DNA of 64,000 bases from Mactromeris polynyma (lineage: Eukaryota; Mollusca; Bivalvia; Venerida; Mactridae), in the NCBI GenBank assembly GCA_032209605.1, contig JASFXZ010000001.1, positions 1,240,001 to 1,304,000 on the forward strand. Direction: 5' to 3'. Made by a program: the position numbers and the translations under genes. The notes under the pieces are model-generated. The model made no database searches and was not told the DNA's origin. It saw only the letters and a list, made by a program, of their open reading frames with translations. Of this stretch, positions 1-11,266 are shown one piece after another; position 1 is the stretch's first letter; each line of letters begins with the position of its first letter.

Positions 1-205
1 ATCAAATGTATATTCAGTAGGGAGAGCATTTCCCTACAGCAACTGCATAAGTAATTCTGATTCATACTCGACGAAATTTTACAATAAATAAGAATGAAAT
101 ATTTGGTTTCGACTGGTAAAGGCCGACTCTTATTCATAAACCATGATCTTACTTGTGCCCTGAAACAAACACAGCATACAATCATAAACAGTAACTTGAA
201 CATAC

Positions 206-685
206 CTTGACAAGTGCATCCCTAGAACACTTTATACAGCCAATAGACAGATGGCAATCTTGAAGGATGACATCAAATGCTGTACAACCATCAAGATCCA
301 GGTAACCAATAATACTGGAGTAAGCATGAGCCAATAACGGTCTAAACACAACAAGCTGAGTATTGCTGCATTTAAAACATGCTACAGAATTCACTCGGTT
401 TGGTGGGGTGGAGAAGTCGGTCTTATTCTTGCAGCGTTGACACTGAACAATAATTTTGAGTTTCTCCATCAGCAGAGTCGTCAAGTACCAGATCTGCATA
501 TTCTTTAGACTAACTTCTGTACCACTTCTCTCCGTATCAGGATCAATCATTGGTCTTGTGTGAGCATCTTCACTGGCACCATCATGATCTTCAGCATCAT
601 TGTCCTCATCGGAAGTATCGGAGGAATTCTGATCTTCATCGCTATTATGTGTTGGTGCCTCATACATTTCCTCTACTAAGTCACC
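206..685 (-). CDS. CCCH gene exon 6 (acidic region plus Cys-rich zinc ribbon)
   Basis: A 480-bp phase-0 exon. An Asp/Glu/Ser-rich stretch is followed by CQRCKNK...VACFKCSNTQ and later IGCIKCSRD. It ends with GTATGT after codon AAG, so more exons lie beyond position 1. Confidence 0.85.
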
Positions 686-3600
686 CTAAAATAATAGAAG
701 TAAATATTATGTACAGCCATAATTTCAGATACCAAATAAGACTGTGAGCAATTGAGCCCAATTCTGACAATATTCTAATCCGGTAGCGCCATTGACCGAT
801 TTTTCGTGTTCCTCAAAACATGACTTTATTTCAATATTACTACAGCTGGTGTTAAGTGCTTGTGTGACAGATGTAAAAATTCGTACTTCGTCCAAATTGT
901 AGTTAACCTTAATCAACTATATATAAGTTAAATTTACACGAAAGTGACGTTAAGTCGCTGTGGTGTAGTGGTTAGCATAATGAACCGGCAATCCGTAGAC
1001 TCGGGTTCGAATCCCTGTAGCGCCATTGACCGATTTTTCATGTTCCTCAAAGCATGACTTTACTACGATATAATGCTCAGTGATTCACCAGAATCCATTA
1101 ACTTTGTGAGACACTGATAAACAAGGCAGTGATGAACCCTATTCAGACAGTATACATATACATAATGCAAGTTCAATAATTTTGTAGTTGATGTTATATC
1201 TTGTACAGTATTTTTAGAGAGTTAAGTCAGCATTACACAGAATGGTGAATCATTGCACGCCTATGATACCAAGTGAAAACAATTCATCTACATAATGACA
1301 TCAAAGTGAAACTGAAAATGATATGCCTGCAATATGTCTTTGTCAGTGGCAACAAGGTCTCTTATTATTATAATGCTTGGAATGGATACTCTGAAGGAAA
1401 AAAATAAGTTCATCATAACTTGCATGAAGTTTCATTTGAATCCCTTCAAATAAATCATGAAGCAGTTTACGCAGTACATGTACATGTTTTTTAACAGATC
1501 AAATAACTGCATGATCATCTGTAAGATGACTGTTATATACACAGGTGTATAACAAGAAAATAAAAAATAAAATTTACCTTTCTATACTCGACTGGTCGGC
1601 GGTTATCTTTCTCTGCCATCATATCGACAGAATCCGGGGATATGTTGGACTCGCCATCAGATTCGGTCACTGTCTGCCTTTTCAGATCCTTGGCTGGTAT
1701 AAACTGCAGCCCGGCAGCTTGGGCCCTCAACTCTCTCTGAAGCTAAAAAATGATACTTGATTAAATTAACTGATTAAACCACAATTATGTTATTGTAATA
1801 ATTTCTATAGAGGCAATTTCTTCCGCATATATATGGTAGTAATGCCACATTTTTAGTAGACAATTGTCATATACGTAAACCACAAAATTTAACTGCAATT
1901 AAACTTGATTTAATTCTAATTCAGCAAATTTTGCTGCATTGAAATATAGCAAAGAATCATTTCTGACAACTAACTTTGATGAAAATCAAAAATAACATAT
2001 CACTCAATAGCAACATGAAAACTTATAAATCTTGAATATATGTATTTAGTCAATAAAGATTTACTTGTTTCAGTCCTTCCGTAACTATGGTTTCCATGTT
2101 TCTGTCCATCCACCTCAAGAAAGGTCGAAACAACATTTCCACAATTCCTTTCTTTACACAGTCTTCTGCCTTTTTCACGACCCATTCTTGCAGGGAAACT
2201 TCAATATATCTATTAAAAACATTAATAACAAAATTATATACACTTTTACAGCGACTTATAAATACATTAATACGAATGACAGTGCATGAATATTAAATAC
2301 ATATGATATATATCAACAACTGTTTTCACTAATTTTTCGCTAATTCCTACAATCGGAGTTTACAATCTGAAAATTCAAACAAAAGGCTAAATTTGATAAG
2401 AGATACATGCATTAAAGAGCGATTGAGCTAAATCTTACATTTCTGGTCAAAACTTCATTCAAACAAACTAGTGTACTGTAATGTTCTAGGTTGTTTATAG
2501 TTAGAACATGTAATAACAGACCCTTGTGTATGTAAGGAGTAAGACAGACTCGAAACGGGATTTGTATAATATACGTTTACTCTGTACAATAGTTTAACAA
2601 CAAGTAACTAGGATCATTTGAATACATGTATATAATGCCAAGCTATTCGCTGACGGGACTAGCTGGTAGGCGGAGCTTATCAGTACCGGCCTAGCATATC
2701 AGTGACCACTACATGTACTACATGTAAATGGGTGACAAACGTTGAATGTGGAATAGATTGGGTTAGTTGGAAGTTGATACAAGACTTTGACATGACTATT
2801 CATGACATGGACACTATTTTTCTTAAGCAATGAACACCAATAAATGACTAACCTGAGAACAGTAGCAGGTAGATCTTGGTCCAACGGCAACAAAATCTTA
2901 AACAACTGGAAATATAAAGCAACATTGTCAATAAATGTCACTGAAAAATTGTAACATTAACAACTCACAGAAAATGGTGAACTAATAAGGTTAATTGATT
3001 TATAAAAATACCAAAATATTATAAGCAAAATAAGCTGGTATAAATATTTAACCAGACTGCATAGGCGAGTAGCTTTCCTACCCTGTGGTGAATTAACGAA
3101 ATGACACATAAATGACCTAAATCAAAAGTAAATTTTTATCCTAAAATATTGACATCAATAATCATTCTTTCAGCAGAATTTGTAACTCACCTTTATAGGG
3201 TACTCTGGACCAAATGTAACTTGAATATCAAACGCCTTCACATCAAATGGCTAAAAGAGAAATCGACAAACATTCATAAAATGACCGTAACAATTATTGA
3301 ATTAACATAGTATAATTATTTTACCACAGAGCAAAGTACTGATAAAACTTAAAAAGGTCAATGTTAATCAAAAGTACAAGTAATGGAACGTTCCTTAAAA
3401 TAAATTAAGTACATTTTAAAATGGAATGCGAATACATATATATCATGGATTGAGGCTTTGAATAAATCATTGTAATTGAAAGATAAACATGTCACACCAA
3501 ATTGTGATCAATATGCATTGACAATACATTGCAGATTAAGCAAATAAAGCAGTACTGCAGAAACCCCCCAAAAAGCGATTTTTTGTATATAGGAATTAAG

Positions 3601-4743
3601 GAATTTAAAATGTTACTGTAAGTAGTTGAGGTAATCGTTACCAGTTAAACCCAGCAGTATTAAAATTTAAATCAAATTTTTAAATTTTTACTGAATGACA
3701 ATGCCATCATTTATTAGACAAGATATAATTACCCAGTCAGGATCAGTTGGCATGAAGGTGAAAATAAATGTAGCATCCTCATCAGTCTCAGAAACTATCT
3801 TCAGCTTATCAGAAGGAAATCTTCTCTTCAGCTGTTTTATTTCAGTTTCTCTTATCTCCTTCGCCTTCTCCTCAGAGACACTGTCCCTCGGATACACATT
3901 TATGATCTTCGGTGGTCTGACAACTGGTCTCCATTCCTCGGTGTTAGTATCAGTCTGAAGGCCCTCGGCCACATTTTGTGCGGATGGCACAGGCTGTTCC
4001 TTTATTCCTTCATCATGTGGTTTAGGGTGATAAAAACGACAGCTTCTGCCTGAACGACAAGATCCTCGACTAAAATATCTACACAGCTTCGTCTGACGCT
4101 GCCCTTTCTTCACACCATCCTTCTCTAGATTAACAACAGCCTTATCTTTCCCCTCTTCATCTTGCAATAGATTTTGAACATTGTCACTGGGCGATTCTTT
4201 ATCAACTTCTACACTGTCCTTTAAATCATTTCCTTCTTTAACCTTCTCTCCACCAGGCAAAACATGGGCATACCAACAGCGGTGTCCATACCGACAAAAT
4301 CTTCTTTCAGAATAAGATTTACAAAGAGGTCTACCAACCTTGACTTTCCTCGGAGCTACCTTCTCTTTTTTTAGGCCTTCATTTTTATTCTTGTCGTCGT
4401 TTAAATAAGATCCTTGATTAACTTCTTCCTTAGTACTGCTAGCAGCTGATTCACTTCTTAATATTTCATCTTGTTGGTTATCAGAATTGAGCTGCGGTTG
4501 AGAAATATCTATACTATGAAGAAACTTACAATGTTTACCAAAGCGACACTTTCCTGTTGTATTAAAAAAATGACAGGGTCGCTTTAGCATACCACTCTTC
4601 AACAAACTTGAACTATGAGAGCTTACACCCGACACCTTCTGGTCTTGGTTCTTACTTGAAGACAGTTCCTCGTTGAACAGTTTAGCTTCTACACCACTCG
4701 ACACTGTGGCAAGGACCTCGAACACGGTACCTTCAAATGTCAC
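206..4743 (-). CDS. CCCH zinc-finger / RWD-like protein, 5' part, six exons, runs off left edge
   Basis: Exons on the minus strand, in order: 4743(or 4590)-3733, 3250-3191, 2905-2853, 2209-2065, 1742-1578, 685-206. All junctions have GT/AG and matching phases. Exon 1 carries three CCCH fingers (RPCHFF..GKC...C...H; RPLCKS..RRFCRYGHRC..AH; TKLCRYF..GSC..GRSCRFYH), typical of RNA binding. Its end plus exons 2-4 read DPDW-PFDVKAFDIQVTFGPEYPIK-LFKILLPLDQDLPATVLR-YIEVSLQEWV, an RWD-like protein-interaction fold. Exons 4-5 look helical. Exon 6 is acidic, then has a Cys4-type zinc ribbon (CQRC..CFKC, with a second CIKC). The last visible exon ends in a GT donor, so the gene continues left of the window. 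The long frame opens with GTG just after an in-frame TGA; the first ATG (4590) lies immediately before the first finger, and a TATATAAG lies on the minus strand near 4831-4838. I do not recognise a named orthologue. Confidence 0.82.
784..832 (+). repeat. 5'-truncated copy of the same SINE body
   Basis: The stretch from TAGCGCCATTGACCG to ATGACTTTAT matches 1018-1064 with only a few differences. The tRNA head is absent. It sits about 150 bp from the fuller copy, in the same orientation. Confidence 0.65.
954..1065 (+). repeat. tRNA-derived SINE (full 5' head)
   Basis: Starts with a tRNA-like module: GTCGCTG pairs 6 of 7 with TAGCGCC, an A-box-like TGGTGTAGTGGTTAGC and a B-box GGTTCGAATCC are present, but no good anticodon stem forms. 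It is followed by a non-tRNA body beginning ATTGACCGATTTTTC that is repeated at 784-832. This is the head-plus-body plan of a SINE, lying in an intron of the CCCH gene. Confidence 0.7.
1578..1742 (-). CDS. CCCH gene exon 5
   Basis: A 165-bp phase-0 exon encoding LQRELRAQAAGLQFIPAKDL and a polar, serine-rich tail. Acceptor TTTTTTAG, donor GTAAAT. Confidence 0.82.
2065..2209 (-). CDS. CCCH gene exon 4
   Basis: A 145-bp exon opening with one base that completes the Arg codon of exon 3, then YIEVSLQEWVVKKAEDC and a Met/Arg-rich helix (FRPFLRWMDRNMETI). Donor GTAAAT. Confidence 0.85.
2853..2905 (-). CDS. CCCH gene exon 3 (RWD-like segment)
   Basis: A 53-bp exon, acceptor TTTCCAG and donor GTTAGT, encoding LFKILLPLDQDLPATVLR and ending in phase 2. 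Confidence 0.85.
3191..3250 (-). CDS. CCCH gene exon 2 (RWD-like segment)
   Basis: A 60-bp exon, acceptor TTTTAG and donor GTGAGT, phase 0 on both sides. It encodes PFDVKAFDIQVTFGPEYPIK, which continues directly from DPDW of exon 1. Confidence 0.85.
3733..4743 (-). CDS. CCCH gene exon 1 (three zinc fingers)
   Basis: Three CCCH motifs separated by Lys/Glu/Ser-rich linkers; the exon ends in codon TGG followed by GTAATT. The 5' limit is uncertain: ATG at 4590, a TATA-driven 5'UTR, or an acceptor TTTTGTTGAG just before 4743 that would make 4743 an internal exon edge. Confidence 0.75.
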
Positions 4744-4828
4744 TCAACAAAAGACCCTTCGGCTTCGATTAACTCGACAAACTCGCGTAGTCCCACCAAG
4801 GAATCTGATTTCAATTACTAGAACGCGG

Positions 4829-4840
4829 CTTATATAGGTA
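4829..4840 (-). promoter_or_regulatory. possible TATA box of the CCCH gene
   Basis: Minus-strand CCTATATAAGCC lies about 240 bp upstream of ATG 4590. A start site near 4800 would make the intervening sequence 5'UTR. Position and motif only. Confidence 0.3.
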
Positions 4841-5114
4841 ATTCGGTGGCTAAAAATAGCTGAATGACTATTATTGCACAACGACCTGAAAAAAAAGTTT
4901 GCCAGTCCAAAGTTCGCCAGGAGATGATAAAATCCATTGCGGAACCGGTCCGACTCCTAATCTCCGACGCAGTAGTCTCCCTTTGTAAAGTACAGAAACC
5001 TCTTTCCTGATTACAAGGTATCAAATGCAACCGAGATAGAGATGTCATCTGTACTTTATAGTTTCGTTGTGTTGTAACGAGACATGACACTAACACAAAC
5101 AAACTGGCACTCAC

Positions 5115-6650
5115 AACAACTTGGTATTGTACATGAACTAAATTATAATATTGACAGTTGAGATATTTTTACAACATTGTACAATGTATAAAGACGACAA
5201 ACAACAATTCAGTTAGTGATTTTTTTGTCCGAGTTATTAATGTATAACAAGTGAGTGGATTGTCAGTGAACGTAATATATAAATATGTAATAAAATACAA
5301 TGTACATTCCTTTTTAGATTGACTCCAGCTCTGATTATCAGAAGAAATTAAGTCAAGAGGACTTTACTGAATAAAGCTCTTCATTCATCCGACGTAAACT
5401 GGGATGTGATGGTGTACCTGTTTGTACCCCATGAATCTTGTCACAACCACATCACTGGTGAGGTAAGAACTTCATTAAATATATTCTGATATCTTATGTT
5501 AGGAATTAAGGTAGAACTTGTTTATTATCAGGTTTGAAACATAGGACGATATTTACAAATTACACGTCTTATGTCTTTGTGTCTTTGAATTATTAAATAC
5601 AGTTGATCTTTTATTGAGCATGATACAAACTACTTCTATCAGGCATGTTGTTATTAACTATTCTTATATGTTAATACAAATGAACAAAGGCAGATTTTTA
5701 ATATTCCTTTGTCTTATTAATTCTATGAACATGTGTTTCTGCTAAGTAACCAGTAAAACTACAACATCTTTGCTTATTTCATTAGTGTTGATCATCTTTT
5801 TTGAAGATATTTCTTGGTAAATTTCTTGTAGTTCAGCTCAGTGTATCAGAGATTGGACCAGACACTCATTAACAGGATACACTCTTCGGTTGGAAATGGT
5901 GTCAGGGGGTCTACGAGAAGGAACGAGCCATTTTCGGTTATTTAAAACGACACTTTCCAACTGCTAGTCGTTTGAATAGCCGATTTTATCAAAGCAGGAA
6001 AATAGTCAGAAACCACATGTACTCAGCCCTGTGTGTGTGCAACCATAAGTACATCAGACCAAACATTAAATTCGGTAGATGCAGCCTCTAACTGTAGACA
6101 CATTTTGGTAATATTGTACATAGGTCAAGGTCACTTAAACACATTTTCTAAAACACTAGAAGTTGAGAGTTGCATTCTGCAATGAAATCTCATAAGTTGT
6201 ATCACGCAGATGCTAATATGAAAAGGTATCTTGGCATTTTCAGTGTAGTGTTTCAATATCACTTCTTTATAGTAGCCAAAATGGGTTTTGCGAACAGTTG
6301 GACTTAGAAAAATATTACAGACATGCCAAACAACAAATTAACACATCCAAATTTTCTTGTGAAAATGAAGGGTAAGTTTATTGCATTCGGATGTATTTTT
6401 TAACACTGTTAATATTGGAGCTCTGAATTATTTGCTTAACTCATTACAATGAAGTTATCAAAGGGACTCATTTCTGGTCTTTTACAGTCATCTTCATTCT
6501 AGGTTAGTTGATCCACACTAGTCTGAAGCAAATCCAGCTAATAGAGTTGTGCGGTCGATAGTCGGATATGGACATGAACTGTGAACTTAATTATCAGGTT
6601 TTTTTTCAAAATAAAATACATAATAAGCCTTCATCATTTTATCATGTTAC
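5115..6650. other. no gene seen
   Basis: AT-rich sequence between the CCCH gene and the Harbinger relic. No long frame, repeat or RNA gene that I can support. A transcribed leader for a rightward gene cannot be excluded. Confidence 0.4.
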
Positions 6651-6695
6651 CAAGCATAATAATAAAATAAACTAACATTTCAGTCACTGTCGTCA

Positions 6696-6944
6696 CTACT
6701 GCTGATACCAATTTCGCGCAGTATTTTTGGCGATTATTCGAACAAGTTCGGCGAGTTGACGTCTTCGCTGTCTCCTTCTGGGCTCCTCTAGAGCCGGTTC
6801 CACCGGGGATTCCTCGTCATTACTAGATTCAGAAATCATATTGGCTGCTATAAAATCCCGAGCATCTAATGGTTTGCCTGGGACAGGGCCAGGTTGTGGA
6901 CTCTTGGTGGTCAGGTTGCTGACCAGGTTGCTGACGTTAAGCAT
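6696..6944 (-). other. short open frame, unrecognised
   Basis: 82 codons with ATG near 6944; acidic middle (SSNDEESPVEPALEE), then an Arg/Gln-rich helix (RRRQRRRQ). It ends in tandem stops after NWYQQ. Composition is less random than neighbouring frames. It lies about 0.8 kb from the Harbinger relic, but I cannot tie it to that family. Confidence 0.25.
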
Positions 6945-7709
6945 CGATCTCTAACTTGACCTTGTCGTGTTTGCTCGGGATTCACGAGTCTTCTCTACCG
7001 TTGCCTGATGTCATTCAGCAATTGTTTGACAATAATAAACAGGGACAAAATGAGAAAAATATACATCACAATCATTTTAACGATTTAATTGATTTTTTAA
7101 ATTATGTTAACTGTTTTTCGATGATAAATAGTACTTTGCTTTTATTTGTTTTTATCGGGATTTACGCCATGCGACATCGAACAGGTAAACTATTAAACGA
7201 TATCAAAATCAGCTGCATAAAATTAAACACACGTAATGTTAAATTTCATTACCTTGAGCATCCTCCATAATTCTTAAATGGACAATATACATGTACACCT
7301 GTTGCGCTTTCAATTCATACACTATATAGTTGATTCAAAATAAGTTTAGAATATCGTTGCTCTGTACACTGTGTCTATTGGTCGATATTGAATCTTAAGC
7401 CAAATTTGGGTAAACTTAGAATAAAAATAGAATGACATTGGTTTCCTTATGATTAAATTTATAATTCAAATTCATTATTATGGAATAAGGTTTTAAATAT
7501 TATTAAAAACAATATAACTTTCACAAATGCATTTCATGTACAATTTCGCTTTTCCGATTTTCGAGAAATCTCCGAGTAGTACAATGTCCAACATATATAT
7601 TTCCAGTGTTGTTTCAATGACTGAAAATAAGAGTTTTTTCAAACTACGAAGCTGTATTCGGTGGTCGCGATGTGTTCGGAATGTTGTCCGATAAACGATA
7701 TGAATCTTT

Positions 7710-8262
7710 TTGAAATTACGAGTGAATAACCCGGAAACATTTTTTCGACTCGTGAATGATATGCCTCTGGTAGAGACAAACATGGTCCTTCTTTTTATAA
7801 TGCGGTTGGGAACGTATCCAACATATCGTATGCTGTCTGCATTTTACAACATCAGTGTATCAAGCGTCAACGATATCAGTATATTCACAGTTTATACGTT
7901 GGCCTAATGTACAGCAGTGTGAAGATCTACAGGGAAACTTGCCAAAGACATATACTGCGGTTGGTGCTATCGACGACACAAGTCATGAGATTAACAGACC
8001 TATGGTGCACCAATAACAATACTACCCCGGGTATAGGAAATACCACTGTTTACACAGTCAGATAATCATCGATGATACCGGGACAATATGACATGTCGAA
8101 TCTGGTGCTTAGGGTCATCAAAATGATGCGCAGCATTTTCAACTAATGCTTCAGATTCCACGTGATTTACCATTTCCTATAAACTGCTTCCTTGTAGGCG
8201 ACAAAATGTTTCCCAACATATATCATATTCTTACAGCATATTCAGGAGCACATATCGAGGGC
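7710..8262 (+). pseudogene. PIF/Harbinger-type (DDE_Tnp_4) transposase relic
   Basis: Frame 7710-7905 reads FFRLVNDMPLVETNMVLLFI...TYPTYRMLSAFYNISVSSVNDI, like the helix-turn-helix region before the catalytic core of HARBI1-like transposases. After frame changes the core follows: AVGAIDDTSHEINRP (first Asp), YYPGYRKYHCLHSQIIIDDTGTI (second block) and LPFPINCFLVGDKMFPNIYH (GD block). Stops and frameshifts separate the blocks, so it is dead. Similarity is judged by eye from the order and spacing of family motifs. Confidence 0.65.
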
Positions 8263-8336
8263 TCAACGCAACACTGTCGTAACTCCTACATAAATACATA
8301 GTAGTTACGACAGTGTTGCTTTGAGCCCTCGATATG
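8251..8336. repeat. near-perfect hairpin, 34-bp arms
   Basis: Arms 8251-8284 and 8303-8336 are reverse complements with one mismatch, separated by an 18-bp loop. Lies immediately downstream of the Harbinger relic. Confidence 0.9.
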
Positions 8337-8861
8337 CAGAGGAGACACGAAGAAAACAGGCGTTACATAGTTCGCGTTGACGCATTGTAGCACAACTAAA
8401 GAGTTACAAAAGTGTAAGCTCTGTTTGGAGACACAAGCGAGATAAACTGTCCGCAGTTGTGCATATTTGCTCCGCACTTACATGCAGAAAGAAAGATATT
8501 GGACTCATATTGTAAAACAATACACTGATTTGTATTAATCTTGATTGTACATCATTTCTGATAAAATAAATTATTAAGGATACTGTTTTACCCCCTCATA
8601 TTTATTCTGACTCCACTGTTTATCTCGTAATCCAAGTCCGCCCGCACAACTCTTAAGACTTTGTTAGAGGTGCGACAAAATAATATAATGTCCTGCTGTC
8701 TTGTTGTTGCTCGCTCCCGTGGTCGTCTATGCTCGTCAACGACAATTCCGGTGCGCCTGAACTTGAATTGTAACTTAACAATTGGCCGTTTCTGCACCCA
8801 TAGCCCGTGTCATCTGAGCATAAAAATTATTATGATGTGTTTTATTTGACGATAAAAGCGG

Positions 8862-9541
8862 TTCCCTCATAGTTCGTCTTCCACGATAACAACTAAGAAA
8901 CAACAAACATCAGTTTGGTATAAGCCTGTGGGTGTTACTACCAGCTTGTATTTTATTTTAACATAAATTACGTTTATAATACTATACTTCATGAGGTAAC
9001 AATTATACATATATGAAATTGTCTATAACGTATTTAAAAAATTAAACGTCTATACTCTGGTCGTACCCAAGGCTGAATGACTTCGGCGCTTATTTTGTCG
9101 CTCAAAATCTCGTGCGAACGAGGCGCCACCTATCGTGACAACTTAAACAAGGGAAATCAATTATCGTCTAATTCACTACGTTTAAACAACGAAAATTACA
9201 TTTCCCTCATAGTTCGTCTTCCACGATAACAACTAAGAAACAACAAACATCAGTTTGGTATAAGCCTGTGGGTGTTACTACCAGCTTGTATTTTATTTTA
9301 ACATAAATTACGTTTATAATACTATACTTCATGAGGTAACAATTATACATATATGAAATTGTCTATAACGTATTTAAAAAATTAAACGTCTATACTCTGG
9401 TCGTACCCAAGGCTGAATGACTTCGGCGCTTATTTTGTCGCTCAAAATCTCGTGCGAACGAGGCGCCACCTATCGTGACAACTTAAACAAGGGAAATCAA
9501 TTATCGTCTAATTCACTACGTTTAAACAACGAAAATTACAT
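8862..9541 (-). repeat. two tandem 340-bp units (A-Y-B) at the DIRS 3' end
   Basis: Unit boundaries at 8862, 9202 and 9542 give an exact 340-bp period; the third B (9542-9626) abuts the internal region. Y (8947-9039, 9287-9379) is found only between A and B here, not next to A1 or B1. Confidence 0.93.
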
Positions 9542-9626
9542 TTCCCTCATAGTTCGTCTTCCACGATAACAACTAAGAAACAACAAACATCAGTTTGGTA
9601 TAAGCCTGTGGGTGTTACTACCAGCT
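9542..9626 (-). repeat. DIRS repeat B1
   Basis: 85 bp, same as 9202-9286 and 8862-8946, lying directly between the recombinase 3' region and A2. Confidence 0.92.
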
Positions 9627-9741
9627 GAATTTAAAAGAACGGGCTCTATTTCGCGTTCTACATAATTATAAATTTTAATAATTTGTAATATAATATAATA
9701 CCTCATGAAGATTTACATACATAATACACACAACATCATTC

Positions 9742-10704
9742 TTAAAGTCCAAGTGTTAATGACACTTTTAACCTCTCTTCAACAGAGTCCTTTACATAAC
9801 CATCTTTCGCAGATTCACTCAGCCATCTACCATGGCGTTTAAATAACCTATCTGGTATACCCCCGTTTGCTGCAGCAGAAGCCCCACCCGATCTTAAAGA
9901 ATGTAAACAGTAAATGCTTATATCTTTAACGTGTGGTTTAAATGCATCTTTGAATAAAGTACGAAGGTTACTGTATGCTAAATGTTTACCATCATTTCGA
10001 ATTTTATAACCAGATTTCAATGCAGACAAATTAGAAAAAATATAAACATCAGAATCACATTTCATATCTGTCCAATTGAAATAATGTTCCAGATTAACCA
10101 CTGGGCATAATAAAGTCCCCGTTCTTGCTATTAAAATCCACGATCCATCTCGATATTTGTCAGTCTTACTCGACTCAATAAATAAACTCATATAAGTAGA
10201 ATAAAACATAACATCACATCTACGTAAGTTCAACAGTTCCTGGCTCCTCAAGAATCCAGCATATGACAATAAACATGCACACACAGTTCTTTGATTTTTA
10301 ATATTTCCTTCTATGTATAATGTATCAAACATTTTCTTCAATAAGTCACTATTAATCGGTTCTTTTTTATTGATTGGTTTAGCCAATGTTCGTTTTGACG
10401 CTTCTAAAACATTTTGAACTAATTTAGAGTCAGTAGGCGATTTTACATCGAAAATATCGTGAAACCACTTTATACTATAAAATGCATTAATAATAGGACT
10501 TGGCGTATTAGCCGTTTGAATCAAAGAAGCTAAATATAAAGCTACATGAAACGCCTTAGCAGGCAAGATATCCCCATTTGAAAGTCCATTACTTAAAGCC
10601 CAATTTACCCAACGTTTATGTCCACGTTTATAACTTAAACATGTGTTCTTTGCTCTCGAGTTTTCAAGTAGGCCTGGTAACAGGGAGATCTTGTCTGCTA
10701 ACAC
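9742..10704 (-). CDS. DIRS-like tyrosine recombinase
   Basis: About 320 codons. The catalytic set is present in order: Arg in YAGFLRSQELLNLRR, HSLRSGG (H-x-x-R), RHGRW (His) and the nucleophile Tyr in AKDGYVKDS. The N-terminal part (KNTCLSYKRGHKRWVNW) fits the core-binding domain. The visible start is GTG; upstream in frame, TTTTTTCAG followed by AGATTTTCTGAAG looks like a splice acceptor that would extend the product by RFSEDIEELPG. Ends with SLTLGL and stop. Confidence 0.9.
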   Translation of the reverse strand: MLADKISLLPGLLENSRAKNTCLSYKRGHKRWVNWALSNGLSNGDILPAKAFHVALYLASLIQTANTPSPIINAFYSIKWFHDIFDVKSPTDSKLVQNVLEASKRTLAKPINKKEPINSDLLKKMFDTLYIEGNIKNQRTVCACLLSYAGFLRSQELLNLRRCDVMFYSTYMSLFIESSKTDKYRDGSWILIARTGTLLCPVVNLEHYFNWTDMKCDSDVYIFSNLSALKSGYKIRNDGKHLAYSNLRTLFKDAFKPHVKDISIYCLHSLRSGGASAAANGGIPDRLFKRHGRWLSESAKDGYVKDSVEERLKVSLTLGL

Positions 10705-10740
10705 GCCCGGTAACTCTTCTATATCTTCAGAAAATCTCTG

Positions 10741-11266
10741 AAAAAATAAACGTATAAAATCATATCAATTGATAATATAGTATCAATAACAATGAGCTTA
10801 CTTCATACTGACATAATTATTAACTTACTAATTAGTTTTAATTCCGTCTATTTAATATAGACACCCTATGCACAGATACCCGTGCATAGTAACCAACTCG
10901 CCGATACCGGCTGGTTGACCATGATATACGTCCTCAGATGTATAGATACATGCATCTATACAACTAAACGTTTATATCACGCAGTATTTCAAACTGAATT
11001 TCAAATTGCAAATTTGCTTGCCAATACTGGCTAGTAGACTGTGACATACGTCTTCTACTTTATATATAAATTATACATAAACGTACACAACAATTATCAT
11101 TGAGCAGATACCCGCATATATCAACCACCTGACAATACTGTCTGATTAATGTATTCACCTAACTTATACATACAGTTTCATCGCTTTAAATATGTCTAAT
11201 AAACAAATTCCTGTCTACCATAATTGAATCTTATAATTATACATGCACATAAAATCATGATTTGTC
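10741..11266 (-). other. RT-YR spacer, possible intron, with degenerate internal repeats
   Basis: Non-coding 0.5 kb between RT and the recombinase. Three imperfect copies of a block containing (C/G)(C/A)(C/G)ATAC(C/T)G...CTGG start near 10901, 11021 and 11131. A strong acceptor lies at its 3' edge (near 10741); the matching donor was not identified. Confidence 0.45.

Noticed and set aside
954..1026. Functional tRNA gene
   Set aside because: A and B boxes and most of the acceptor stem exist, but no anticodon stem-loop forms, and the adjoining body is repeated nearby without the head, indicating a SINE.
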